Positions 1 to 5,326 of a DNA stretch of 6,287 nt are shown one piece after another. The stretch spans positions 1 to 6,287 of the forward strand of contig DRTC01000493.1 of NCBI GenBank assembly GCA_011372345.1, written 5' to 3'. Under the pieces are notes generated by a model. That model saw only the letters and a list, made by a program, of their open reading frames with translations, made no database searches and was not told where the DNA came from. Source of the stretch: Candidatus Cloacimonadota bacterium. GTDB lineage: Bacteria; Cloacimonadota; Cloacimonadia; Cloacimonadales; TCS61. Each line of letters begins with the position of its first letter. Positions within the stretch are counted from its first letter, which is position 1. The position numbers were made by a program, and so were the translations under genes.

Positions 1-172
1 GGAAGATTGAAATATCTTGTTGAAATTGAAATAAAAAAGATTAGAAAACATAACTCTGAAAGAGTTGAATATTAATAGCCGGAGGTAAAACCTCCGGAGC
101 ATATTAGCAGATAGGAAACAACTCTGAAGGAGTTGAATAAAAATGATTTTGATATTGATTATTCAATCTTTT
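1..172. repeat. Direct repeat copy 1 (172 bp, 252-bp period)
   Basis: This stretch matches 253-424 without gaps. By eye only three positions differ: T104/A356, T112/C364 and T155/A407. It holds three hairpins in order. The first is AACTCT-GAA-AGAGTT at 52-66. The second is CCGGAGGT-AAA-ACCTCCGG at 79-97, preceded by ATAG. The third is AACTC-TGAAG-GAGTT at 120-134, followed by GAAT. No open frame of note crosses it. It starts at the window edge, so more copies may lie upstream. The design resembles REP/BIME-type extragenic palindromes, but the family was not identified. Confidence 0.9.
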
Positions 173-248
173 CAGGATTGGGACTGTTTTATCTCTTCCT
201 AACCGGAGATTCAATCTCCGGCTATAAAGATTGAATCCTTTCAGGATT
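161..248 (-). repeat. Inverted copy of the three-hairpin module
   Basis: Read on the minus strand this has the same architecture as 52-138: hairpin AATCC-TGAAA-GGATT (248-234), an 8-base gap ending in ATAG, hairpin CCGGAGAT-TGA-ATCTCCGG (221-203), 23 bases, then a weaker hairpin AATC...GATT (179-165) followed by GAAT. The stems differ from the plus-strand modules by paired changes (AACTC/GAGTT against AATCC/GGATT, and GGT/ACC against GAT/ATC). It is therefore a diverged relative in opposite orientation, not a recent copy. It fills most of the interval between the two direct copies. Confidence 0.8.
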
Positions 249-252
249 AGTT

Positions 253-424
253 GGAAGATTGAAATATCTTGTTGAAATTGAAATAAAAAAGATTAGAAAA
301 CATAACTCTGAAAGAGTTGAATATTAATAGCCGGAGGTAAAACCTCCGGAGCATAATAGCAGACAGGAAACAACTCTGAAGGAGTTGAATAAAAATGATT
401 TTGATAATGATTATTCAATCTTTT
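253..424. repeat. Direct repeat copy 2, abutting rarD
   Basis: This is the second copy of the 172-bp unit, with hairpins at 304-318, 331-349 and 372-386. Similarity to copy 1 stops sharply after the tttt at 421-424. Copy 1 continues there into the inverted module, while copy 2 continues into the rarD ribosome-binding region. The rarD promoter must lie inside or upstream of this repeat, because only 19 bases remain between the repeat end and the TTG start. Confidence 0.9.
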
Positions 425-430
425 AAACAC

Positions 431-446
431 AGGAATAAATAATTTG
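431..446 (+). promoter_or_regulatory. Ribosome binding site and TTG start of rarD
   Basis: AGGA at 431-434 lies nine bases before TTG at 444-446. The frame is closed upstream by TGA at 408-410, and no in-frame ATG or GTG occurs between that stop and 444. The first in-frame ATG would be residue 38, which would delete the first membrane helix. TTG is therefore the start. Confidence 0.8.
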
Positions 447-1328
447 AACACCGGTATTATTTTCGCCATCCTTGCTTATTTTCTCTGGGGCATCCTCCCT
501 ATCTTCTGGAAACTTCTCAAACATATTCCTGCTCATGAAATTCTCCTGCATCGGATGGTCTGGTCTTTTATCTTCGTGTTAACGATCCTTTTTTTCAGGA
601 AAAACTGGTTCTGGTTAAAGAAAATAAAAGAAAATCCCAAACTGCTACTTACTTTCCTGCTGACCGCTTTCTTTCTTTCAACTAACTGGTTCACTTATAT
701 CTGGTCGATGAATAATAATTATGTGGTGGAAGCAAGTCTGGGCTATTTCATCAATCCTTTGATATCTGTTCTGCTCGGTGTTCTTGTCTTAAAAGAAAGA
801 TTACGGCTGTTTCAATGGTCAGCTATTCTTATTGCCTTGATCGGAGTTCTATTCTTAACTGTCAGGTATGGTTCCTTCCCCTGGATTGCCATGATCTTAG
901 CATTCACTTTTGGCTTTTACGGATTATTGAAGAAAAGGACAAAACTTAACTCTTTAGAAGGATTTTCCCTGGAAACCGGATTTATGTCCATTCCGGCTTT
1001 GTTTTTTCTTTCAGTATTTGAATTAAAAGGAATAGGTTCGTTCGGTCATGGAAATATAATTTCCACCTTTCTTCTATTCTGTGCCGGGATCGTTACTGCT
1101 CTCCCTTTGATCCTCTTTGCTGCTGCTGCCAGACGAATCACCCTGACCAATCTCGGAATATTGCAGTACATTGCTCCCACTTTGCAGTTCCTGATCGGAA
1201 TATTTATCTATCAGGAAGCATTTCCCACTGAGAGATTGATCGGTTTCTGTATTATCTGGTTTGCTCTGGTTGTTTATTCGATCGAGGGGATAGTCTTTAG
1301 ACTCATTTTTAACACCACAAAAATATAA
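444..1328 (+). CDS. rarD: EamA family transporter RarD
   Basis: This is an inner-membrane permease of the drug/metabolite transporter superfamily, EamA family, RarD type. At 294 residues it has the usual family length and appears complete. The sequence shows about ten hydrophobic segments (roughly 4-22, 36-52, 68-86, 96-115, 123-140, 145-161, 178-192, 206-226, 236-256, 263-283), the ten-helix pattern of two fused EamA repeats. RarD-like stretches are YFLWGILPIFWKLL (12-25), HRMVWS (36-41), NWFTYIWSMNN (81-91), VVEASLGYFINPL (94-106), LKERL (116-120), and LTNLGILQYIAPTLQFLIG (234-252). The family takes its name from an E. coli gene linked to chloramphenicol, but its natural substrate is not established, so none is assigned. 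The gene stands alone: a hairpin repeat array lies directly upstream and a 726-bp gap downstream. A TTG start may lower translation. Confidence 0.93.
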   Translation: MNTGIIFAILAYFLWGILPIFWKLLKHIPAHEILLHRMVWSFIFVLTILFFRKNWFWLKKIKENPKLLLTFLLTAFFLSTNWFTYIWSMNNNYVVEASLGYFINPLISVLLGVLVLKERLRLFQWSAILIALIGVLFLTVRYGSFPWIAMILAFTFGFYGLLKKRTKLNSLEGFSLETGFMSIPALFFLSVFELKGIGSFGHGNIISTFLLFCAGIVTALPLILFAAAARRITLTNLGILQYIAPTLQFLIGIFIYQEAFPTERLIGFCIIWFALVVYSIEGIVFRLIFNTTKI

Positions 1329-1477
1329 CTTCTAATATCACAGGTAGATACAGATCGTAAAAATCTTTTTGGCACCACAGATTTGATTTATCGGATAAAG
1401 ATTACAATTCAACAATTGATGGAGGGACAGCTACTCCTACAGCCTGGAAAACCTTTCCACAAGTTCCAAGCCTATTG

Positions 1478-1500
1478 CTATCCGCAAGCGGATAGTTTTA
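1478..1500 (+). terminator. Terminator-like hairpin downstream of rarD
   Basis: CTATCCGC pairs with GCGGATAG (1478-1485 with 1488-1495), followed at once by TTTTA. It has a strong G+C core and a short U tract. It lies 150 bases after the rarD stop, farther than usual, so it may end a long rarD 3' untranslated region or belong to an unrelated repeat. Confidence 0.45.
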
Positions 1501-1721
1501 TTAAGATGAAACCTGATCCGTAAAACAAGATGCTGATCTTGTCCATTTTAATTAAAATTCTATCTCCTTATTTTATTGGAAATTAGAAAGTGGTTTCATA
1601 GGAGATCGTCTTGGAATATGGAACAAGCATCTGCTGAATCCTCATCTACAGGATTGATCAAGGCAATAAGATGTATTTCAGGATTCAAATTCAATAACCA
1701 CTTAAAAATCCAAACTTACCA

Positions 1722-1904
1722 ATCCCGATGAATCGGGATCGTGAAATTTTCAAAACTACAGTTTCTCCTCATTCCCAAATTTTTTTTGGGAATGCAATTG
1801 TTGAAAAGTTTTACTTTAATTTTTTGTGGGAGAAAGTATTATTCGAAATGAAATTTCTTTATCAGTTGTGTTCCTCCCGAAAGCTTTCGGCAGAATTCGG
1901 GAAC
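1722..1904. repeat. Cluster of three palindromes
   Basis: Three perfect or near-perfect palindromes occur within 183 bases. ATCCCGAT-GA-ATCGGGAT lies at 1722-1739. CATTCCCAAA and TTTGGGAATG (10-bp arms, T-only loop) lie at 1770-1794. CCGAAAGCTTTCGG (14-bp perfect palindrome) lies at 1877-1890. The last is nested in a wider pairing of GTTCC-CCGAA (1870-1881, with a TC insertion) and TTCGGGAAC (1896-1904). The recurring CCCGA/TCGGG and TTCCC/GGGAA motifs suggest related interspersed palindromic repeats. Confidence 0.6.
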
Positions 1905-1915
1905 AAGAATGTGTC

Positions 1916-1938
1916 CCAATCGAAGATTGGTCTTTTTT
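1916..1938 (+). terminator. Terminator-like hairpin with T tract
   Basis: CCAATC-GAA-GATTGG (1916-1930) is followed by TCTTTTTT (1931-1938), a compact stem, three-base loop and U tract. It lies in the non-coding interval upstream of the flavin reductase gene, so it would end read-through from rarD or a non-coding transcript rather than a gene seen here. Confidence 0.5.
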
Positions 1939-2003
1939 CAAAACTTGTTTTTGAAGAAAAATTAGAATTTTAATCTGTGATTTTGATAAGTATTTGATTA
2001 AGT

Positions 2004-2030
2004 TTGACAGATACATCAATAATTTAATAA
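2004..2030 (+). promoter_or_regulatory. Possible promoter of the flavin reductase gene
   Basis: A perfect TTGACA lies at 2004-2009 and an A+T-rich TAATAA at 2025-2030, with a 15-base gap that is shorter than the 17-base optimum. It sits 24 bases before the ATG, past the last hairpin of the non-coding interval. Promoter consensus in this lineage is unknown to me, so this is tentative. Confidence 0.35.
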
Positions 2031-2054
2031 AAGTTTTATCGGAGAAGTAGATTT

Positions 2055-2534
2055 ATGGAACGAGTTAAATATAATGAAGCAATTAAAAAAATTAAGAATC
2101 CGGCAAAAATAGCGATTGCTGTTGTCAAAGATAAAAATGGAAAAGCAAACCTGATCACGCTCGAATGGTATATGAGAACTTCCATCAAACCTCCAATGCT
2201 GGCAATTTCAATTGGTCATACCAGGTATTCTTATGAGTGCTTGCAAAATTTCCGCTATTTTAATCTCTGTTTCCCTTCCAGAGAAATGAATAATGAAACT
2301 CTATTGTGCGGTACAAAATCCGGAAGAGACACCGATAAATTGCAAGTTACAAAACTGGAATGGTTCAAAGGAAGATTAGCACAATTACCAATCATTAAAG
2401 ATGCAGTTGCGAATTTTGAGTGTGAAGTAGTAACGCAGGTCAGAAGCGGAGATCATACCATCTTTGTGGGGGAAGTCAAACATTCCTGGGTAAATGAAGG
2501 AAAGGAAGTACTTTTATTTCAGGATTTGGGATAA
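2055..2534 (+). CDS. Flavin reductase family protein (FMN-binding split barrel)
   Basis: This 159-residue soluble protein resembles the flavin reductase-like domain (Flavin_Reduct, DIM6/NTAB group), which binds FMN and in studied members reduces free flavin with NAD(P)H. Family-like stretches are NLITLEWYMRTSIKPPMLAISIG (32-54, the strand and loop region that contacts flavin), KSGRDTDKL (88-96), FECEV (121-125) and GDHTIFVGEV (132-141). The ATG has GGAGAA at 2041-2046, eight bases upstream. The protein ends soon after the last core strand, at the short end of the family. No partner oxygenase or rubredoxin gene is adjacent, so the redox partner is unknown. In many anaerobes such proteins are stand-alone flavoproteins. 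The family is clear, but the exact activity cannot be assigned. The gene is monocistronic, with a strong terminator seven bases past the stop. Confidence 0.9.
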   Translation: MERVKYNEAIKKIKNPAKIAIAVVKDKNGKANLITLEWYMRTSIKPPMLAISIGHTRYSYECLQNFRYFNLCFPSREMNNETLLCGTKSGRDTDKLQVTKLEWFKGRLAQLPIIKDAVANFECEVVTQVRSGDHTIFVGEVKHSWVNEGKEVLLFQDLG

Positions 2535-2540
2535 TTTCTG

Positions 2541-2577
2541 AAAACTTGCCAAATTTCAAAAAATTTGGCAAGTTTTT
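2541..2577 (+). terminator. Intrinsic terminator of the flavin reductase gene
   Basis: A 16-bp perfect inverted repeat (2541-2556 with 2561-2576) encloses the four-base loop CAAA and runs into TTTTT at 2573-2577. The core is CTTGCC/GGCAAG. The A-rich left flank means the hairpin could also act on the minus strand, as a backup for the convergent lipoprotein gene. Confidence 0.9.
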
Positions 2578-2580
2578 AAA

Positions 2581-2617
2581 AGCAAAAGCCCCCTTCATAA
2601 AAATGAAGAGGACTTTT
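2581..2617 (-). terminator. Intrinsic terminator of the lipoprotein gene
   Basis: Read on the minus strand, 2617-2603 pairs with 2598-2584 around a UUUU loop and is followed by UUUUGCUUUU. Two positions (2592 with 2609, 2589 with 2612) are G-U wobbles in minus-strand RNA but C-A mismatches in plus-strand RNA. The stem is therefore complete only for the lipoprotein transcript. It starts 14 bases past that gene's TAG stop. Confidence 0.85.
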
Positions 2618-2630
2618 TGGGGAGAGAAGA

Positions 2631-4946
2631 CTATAATTCACTCAATATCTGGTTTATCATCTCTTTCACCTGATCGACATCCAGATAAGAAAGCGGAAAA
2701 CCAAAAAGATAGCAATTATTATTTCCAGTAACTTTCTTCAAAGCAACAGGTTTTTCATTCAACTCATTATATTTTTCGATTGAAGGTGAAAAATTTCCTG
2801 ATTCAGCAGGTTTGCATCCGTATTTGAAAATAACTTCTGTATCAGAATCAAAACTGTTAAAGCGTGAAACAGGACCCAATCCTTGATAAATTCCAATAAG
2901 AGTATTCCAGCCCGGGATTTCGAGATCTATATCATTATAATGCTCTGAATTAGCAATTGCTTTAATGAAATACGGATCAGTTCCGAAACTGGTTGGAAAA
3001 ACACTGTCAATCGATTCAGAAGAAGACGGAATACCGAAGTATCTTTCCATAAAGTTAAAATTGTATTCATTCATCCGTTCAGGAATATTTTTCAGATTTG
3101 CTCCTGTACTGATCAGCAGATTTCCTCCACCTTCCAGGTAAATCCTTAAAATTTCTGATTCATCTGCAAAGTTGCTGACATAAGTAATTAGATCAGAATG
3201 GTAAATTACAAGTTTGTATTTCTCCAGATCAGTAGGAGAAAAAACAGCTCTACCAAAATGAAGTTGTGAATTCCAGACAGCATCCATTAATTCATTCCTA
3301 TCCAGAGCAATGACTTCACCCTCATAATCTGCACAAAAATCAAAGTAAATATCATCGATGATATTATCAGGAGAAAAATTGTCAAAATGATCATCGTCAT
3401 CCAGGATTAAGATCCCGCTCTTTTCATTTGCGGGAACTCTCTCAACTATTTTAAAATACATCACTGCCGGAGTTTCATCACAAACATTCTGGATATCGAC
3501 AGGGCTTACTTCAAATTTATGAACACCTTTTTCCAGACCTTCCAACTCGATATTCGAATCTAATCCGGTTAAAACGGTTCTCCTGCTAATCCTGTGATTT
3601 ATCGGAACTCTCAACCACTGTTTTCCATCGTTGTCTATGTGAAGATTATCACCTTCAGGAGGAAACGGCGGATAGTAATATGGTTCATCATCGAGTCGCA
3701 GATCAAAATACACGATCTCTGCAAAATAGGAAATATCGGTTTGTTCATCGACAACAGCATCTATCCTTCGATCATCAGGATTATCAGTGATATTGAAACC
3801 TGAACCGGAAGTTGTTCCGTATTCTCCATGCCAGCCCCAATGAAGATATATTTTCAAATCATTGCTATGAACAGCCGCATATTTACCGTCTTTATCGATC
3901 CAGAATGGAGTTGAAAAGTGTTCACCGGAACTATGGTATTCAGATTCGATAACCTTTCCTATCTTCTCATCAAGATAAGTTGTATAATGATTTTGTCCAA
4001 GTACCCGGACATCGTTTCCTTCCTGAAATTCACTGTTATAAATAACTGCTCCCGGAGAAAAATCTCCTCTTACAAAAAAAGCAATTGTATCGGATTCCGA
4101 AACGATACCAGCATAATTTATAGCTCTGGCAATTACAAAAGTAGAATCAGGAATTTCATTAGGATTTAAAACCGGTTCTGTATTCTGATTTAGAAGATAT
4201 TCAGATCTATCAGGCTGATCTCGTGTATCAAACCAGCCTGTATCTTCGTAATTTTCACCCGGAATTATCTGCCCGAATTCATCTCTGCTGCCGAATATTA
4301 ATTTGAATTCATAATAATCTGCCTGATCGGATGTACCGTTTCCATAATCGATCGTATTGAATTTCAGGATTATTCCTTTACCAATAGTTTTCCCATTAAT
4401 TTCACCTTTTGTGGATTGAACAACCACTTCCGGTTTGCTGGAATAAGAATAAAAATATCTGCGTTCTATTTCACTTTCTTCCGATAGATTATCGATACAT
4501 TTTATCTCAAAAATACTAGTGAGATTGGAACTCTCTCCATTTAAATTTGCGGGGAAATTTATGATAGCAAAAAATTGTTGTGTCCAGATAGAAAGTTTTG
4601 CTCCGGGATCATTCATTGGAATAGATTCATCTGCTCCAATCTGGTAATGATATACCCAACCTTCATCATTGATGAATTCATATCCGGGAGTAGCAATGGG
4701 ATTTTCATCTTCATCTAAAATTCTGAAAGCAAAACCATAAACAACTCCATTGTCGTCATGACCATCCCAATAAATTTTTTGTTGGAAAAAGATCGAATCG
4801 GAAATATTCTCTATGTCATCAACACCTTCAAATGAAGTTATCCTTACGAACGGTTTATGATTGGGATAATAACTTCCTTTTCTTCCGCATGAAAATAAAG
4901 AGATGAGAAGACATAAGATCATGATAAATTTGATTGTTTTGAACAT
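2631..4946 (-). CDS. Large lipoprotein with Ig-like modules and GATase1-like C-terminal domain
   Basis: This complete 771-residue protein is probably lipid-anchored in the envelope. A type II signal peptide is visible: positive N-terminus, hydrophobic core 7-18, lipobox LFSC with acceptor Cys20. Beta-rich Ig/fibronectin-like modules follow, with IYWDGHDDNGVVYGFAFRI (58-76), a second module around 170-295, and a third ending near 500. The C-terminal third (about 508-771) looks like a class I glutamine amidotransferase-like fold: GILILDDDD (511-519), EKYKLVIYHSD (575-585), IYLEGGGNLLISTG (602-615), CYLFGFPLSYL (745-755). No nucleophile Cys sits in the GGGN-STG turn, so amidotransferase activity is unlikely. 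This layout recalls uncharacterised surface proteins of Cloacimonadota and relatives, and the specific role is unknown. The ATG has GGAG (plus-strand CTCC, 4954-4957) seven bases upstream. There is no C-terminal sorting domain, consistent with lipid anchoring. Confidence 0.88.
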   Translation of the reverse strand: MFKTIKFIMILCLLISLFSCGRKGSYYPNHKPFVRITSFEGVDDIENISDSIFFQQKIYWDGHDDNGVVYGFAFRILDEDENPIATPGYEFINDEGWVYHYQIGADESIPMNDPGAKLSIWTQQFFAIINFPANLNGESSNLTSIFEIKCIDNLSEESEIERRYFYSYSSKPEVVVQSTKGEINGKTIGKGIILKFNTIDYGNGTSDQADYYEFKLIFGSRDEFGQIIPGENYEDTGWFDTRDQPDRSEYLLNQNTEPVLNPNEIPDSTFVIARAINYAGIVSESDTIAFFVRGDFSPGAVIYNSEFQEGNDVRVLGQNHYTTYLDEKIGKVIESEYHSSGEHFSTPFWIDKDGKYAAVHSNDLKIYLHWGWHGEYGTTSGSGFNITDNPDDRRIDAVVDEQTDISYFAEIVYFDLRLDDEPYYYPPFPPEGDNLHIDNDGKQWLRVPINHRISRRTVLTGLDSNIELEGLEKGVHKFEVSPVDIQNVCDETPAVMYFKIVERVPANEKSGILILDDDDHFDNFSPDNIIDDIYFDFCADYEGEVIALDRNELMDAVWNSQLHFGRAVFSPTDLEKYKLVIYHSDLITYVSNFADESEILRIYLEGGGNLLISTGANLKNIPERMNEYNFNFMERYFGIPSSSESIDSVFPTSFGTDPYFIKAIANSEHYNDIDLEIPGWNTLIGIYQGLGPVSRFNSFDSDTEVIFKYGCKPAESGNFSPSIEKYNELNEKPVALKKVTGNNNCYLFGFPLSYLDVDQVKEMINQILSEL

Positions 4947-4958
4947 GAGAAAACTCCA

Positions 4959-5089
4959 GATTATGAAATTCGAGTCTTAAGGACAGCGTCTAACTCATTT
5001 GACGAAGGACGACAACTCGAAATTTAGAAAGGACTTAAAGTTAATTTATTTCGCCTTGTCGTTCCTTACAAGTCGAATTAATTTTAATC
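4959..5089. repeat. Imperfect inverted-repeat element upstream of the lipoprotein gene
   Basis: The outer arms, about 30 bases each (4959-4988 and 5058-5089), share GATTA, AATTCGA and TAAGGA when one is complemented. An inner arm (5003-5025, with GAAGGACGACAA and CGAAATTTA) also pairs with 5043-5069 (minus-strand GTAAGGAACGACAAGGCGAAAT). The two pairings overlap at 5058-5069, so they are alternatives. The left end lies within the 5' leader of the lipoprotein gene, 12 bases before its start codon. No open frame is seen. Confidence 0.6.
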
Positions 5090-5142
5090 TCACGAGGGAT
5101 TTTTTAAACTTTTGGTCTGGATAAATCTATAATCCCTCGTGA
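5090..5142. repeat. 12-bp perfect inverted repeat
   Basis: TCACGAGGGATT (5090-5101) is the exact complement of AATCCCTCGTGA (5131-5142), with a 29-base A+T-rich interval. No U tract follows on the minus strand, so it is not a canonical terminator for the gene upstream. It directly abuts the element at 4959-5089. Confidence 0.75.
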
Positions 5143-5202
5143 ATGACATCGAGGAGAATGTCTTTTAAAACTTGGTCAAATTCCGGACTTTGTTCATTAG
5201 AA

Positions 5203-5253
5203 CTTTGCGGAAGTTATCTTCTCTTAATTTCTTATGCAAGAACTTCCGCAAAG
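5203..5253. repeat. 13-bp perfect inverted repeat
   Basis: CTTTGCGGAAGTT (5203-5215) pairs exactly with AACTTCCGCAAAG (5241-5253). After a two-base AT bulge, CTT (5218-5220) can also pair with AAG (5238-5240). The interval is A+T-rich. The stem is strong, but neither side is followed by a T tract on the relevant strand. Confidence 0.8.
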
Positions 5254-5270
5254 ATTTTCTTTAAACTTTC

Positions 5271-5323
5271 AACCATTGCGAAGGTCGAGAGAAACAAGAA
5301 GTTCGACAACCATTCGCAAGGTT
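5271..5323. repeat. Bulged hairpin just past the Asp-box gene stop
   Basis: AACCATTGCGAAGG-TCGA (5271-5288) pairs with TCGACAACCATTCGCAAGGTT (5303-5323), with small bulges of 1, 1 and 3 bases. The arms also look like partial direct repeats of AACCATT-sGs-AAGGT. It starts four bases past the minus-strand stop codon, so it would fold in the 3' end of that mRNA. It lacks a U tract and is more likely a processing or protective stem, or a repeat, than an intrinsic terminator. Confidence 0.6.
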
Positions 5324-5326
5324 TAT

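Larger units (their letters stand above)
1329..2054. other. Gene-poor 726-bp interval rich in small palindromes
   Basis: I see no convincing gene. Hairpins include AAATCT/AGATTT (1361-1384), CTATCCGC/GCGGATAG (1478-1495), CAAGAT-GCTG-ATCTTG (1526-1541), AATCCT/AGGATT (1637-1655), ATCCCGAT/ATCGGGAT (1722-1739), CATTCCCAAA/TTTGGGAATG (1770-1794), CCGAAAGCTTTCGG (1877-1890), and CCAATC/GATTGG (1916-1930). A longer pairing, AAGTGGTT (1588-1595) with AACCACTT (1696-1703), encloses the 1637-1655 hairpin and could mark a structured RNA or an element boundary. The short frames here lack ribosome binding sites. It may be a mosaic of interspersed repeats or gene remnants, which the window alone cannot settle. 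Confidence 0.6.

Noticed and set aside
1..424. CRISPR array
   Set aside because: There are only two long direct copies with an inverted relative between them. There are no regularly spaced short repeats with unique spacers, and no cas genes.
253..443. Riboswitch controlling rarD
   Set aside because: The hairpins belong to a repeat also present upstream away from any visible gene, and no known aptamer motif is recognised.
1552..1731. 59-codon plus-strand frame (contains KWFHRRSSWNMEQ)
   Set aside because: I considered it as a gene remnant, but its only internal ATG (1618) lacks a ribosome binding site and no family is recognised.
1728..1973. 81-codon plus-strand frame
   Set aside because: The ATG lies inside a palindrome and has no ribosome binding site. 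The frame runs through three palindromes and a terminator-like hairpin with a T tract, and the product has no recognisable domain. It is best explained as a chance frame in repeat DNA.
1816..2019. 67-codon minus-strand frame
   Set aside because: It overlaps the same hairpins and terminator and has no recognisable product.
2546..2731. 61-codon plus-strand frame
   Set aside because: It starts inside the flavin reductase terminator, runs through the second terminator and enters the lipoprotein gene antisense.
3594..4169. Two plus-strand frames (3594-3803, 3918-4169) antisense to the lipoprotein gene
   Set aside because: They are shadows of the well-supported 771-codon gene on the other strand.
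4947..5326. Insertion sequence or transposase remnant
   Set aside because: Inverted repeats are plentiful, but there is no transposase fragment, no clear target-site duplication and no single pair of terminal repeats bounding the region.
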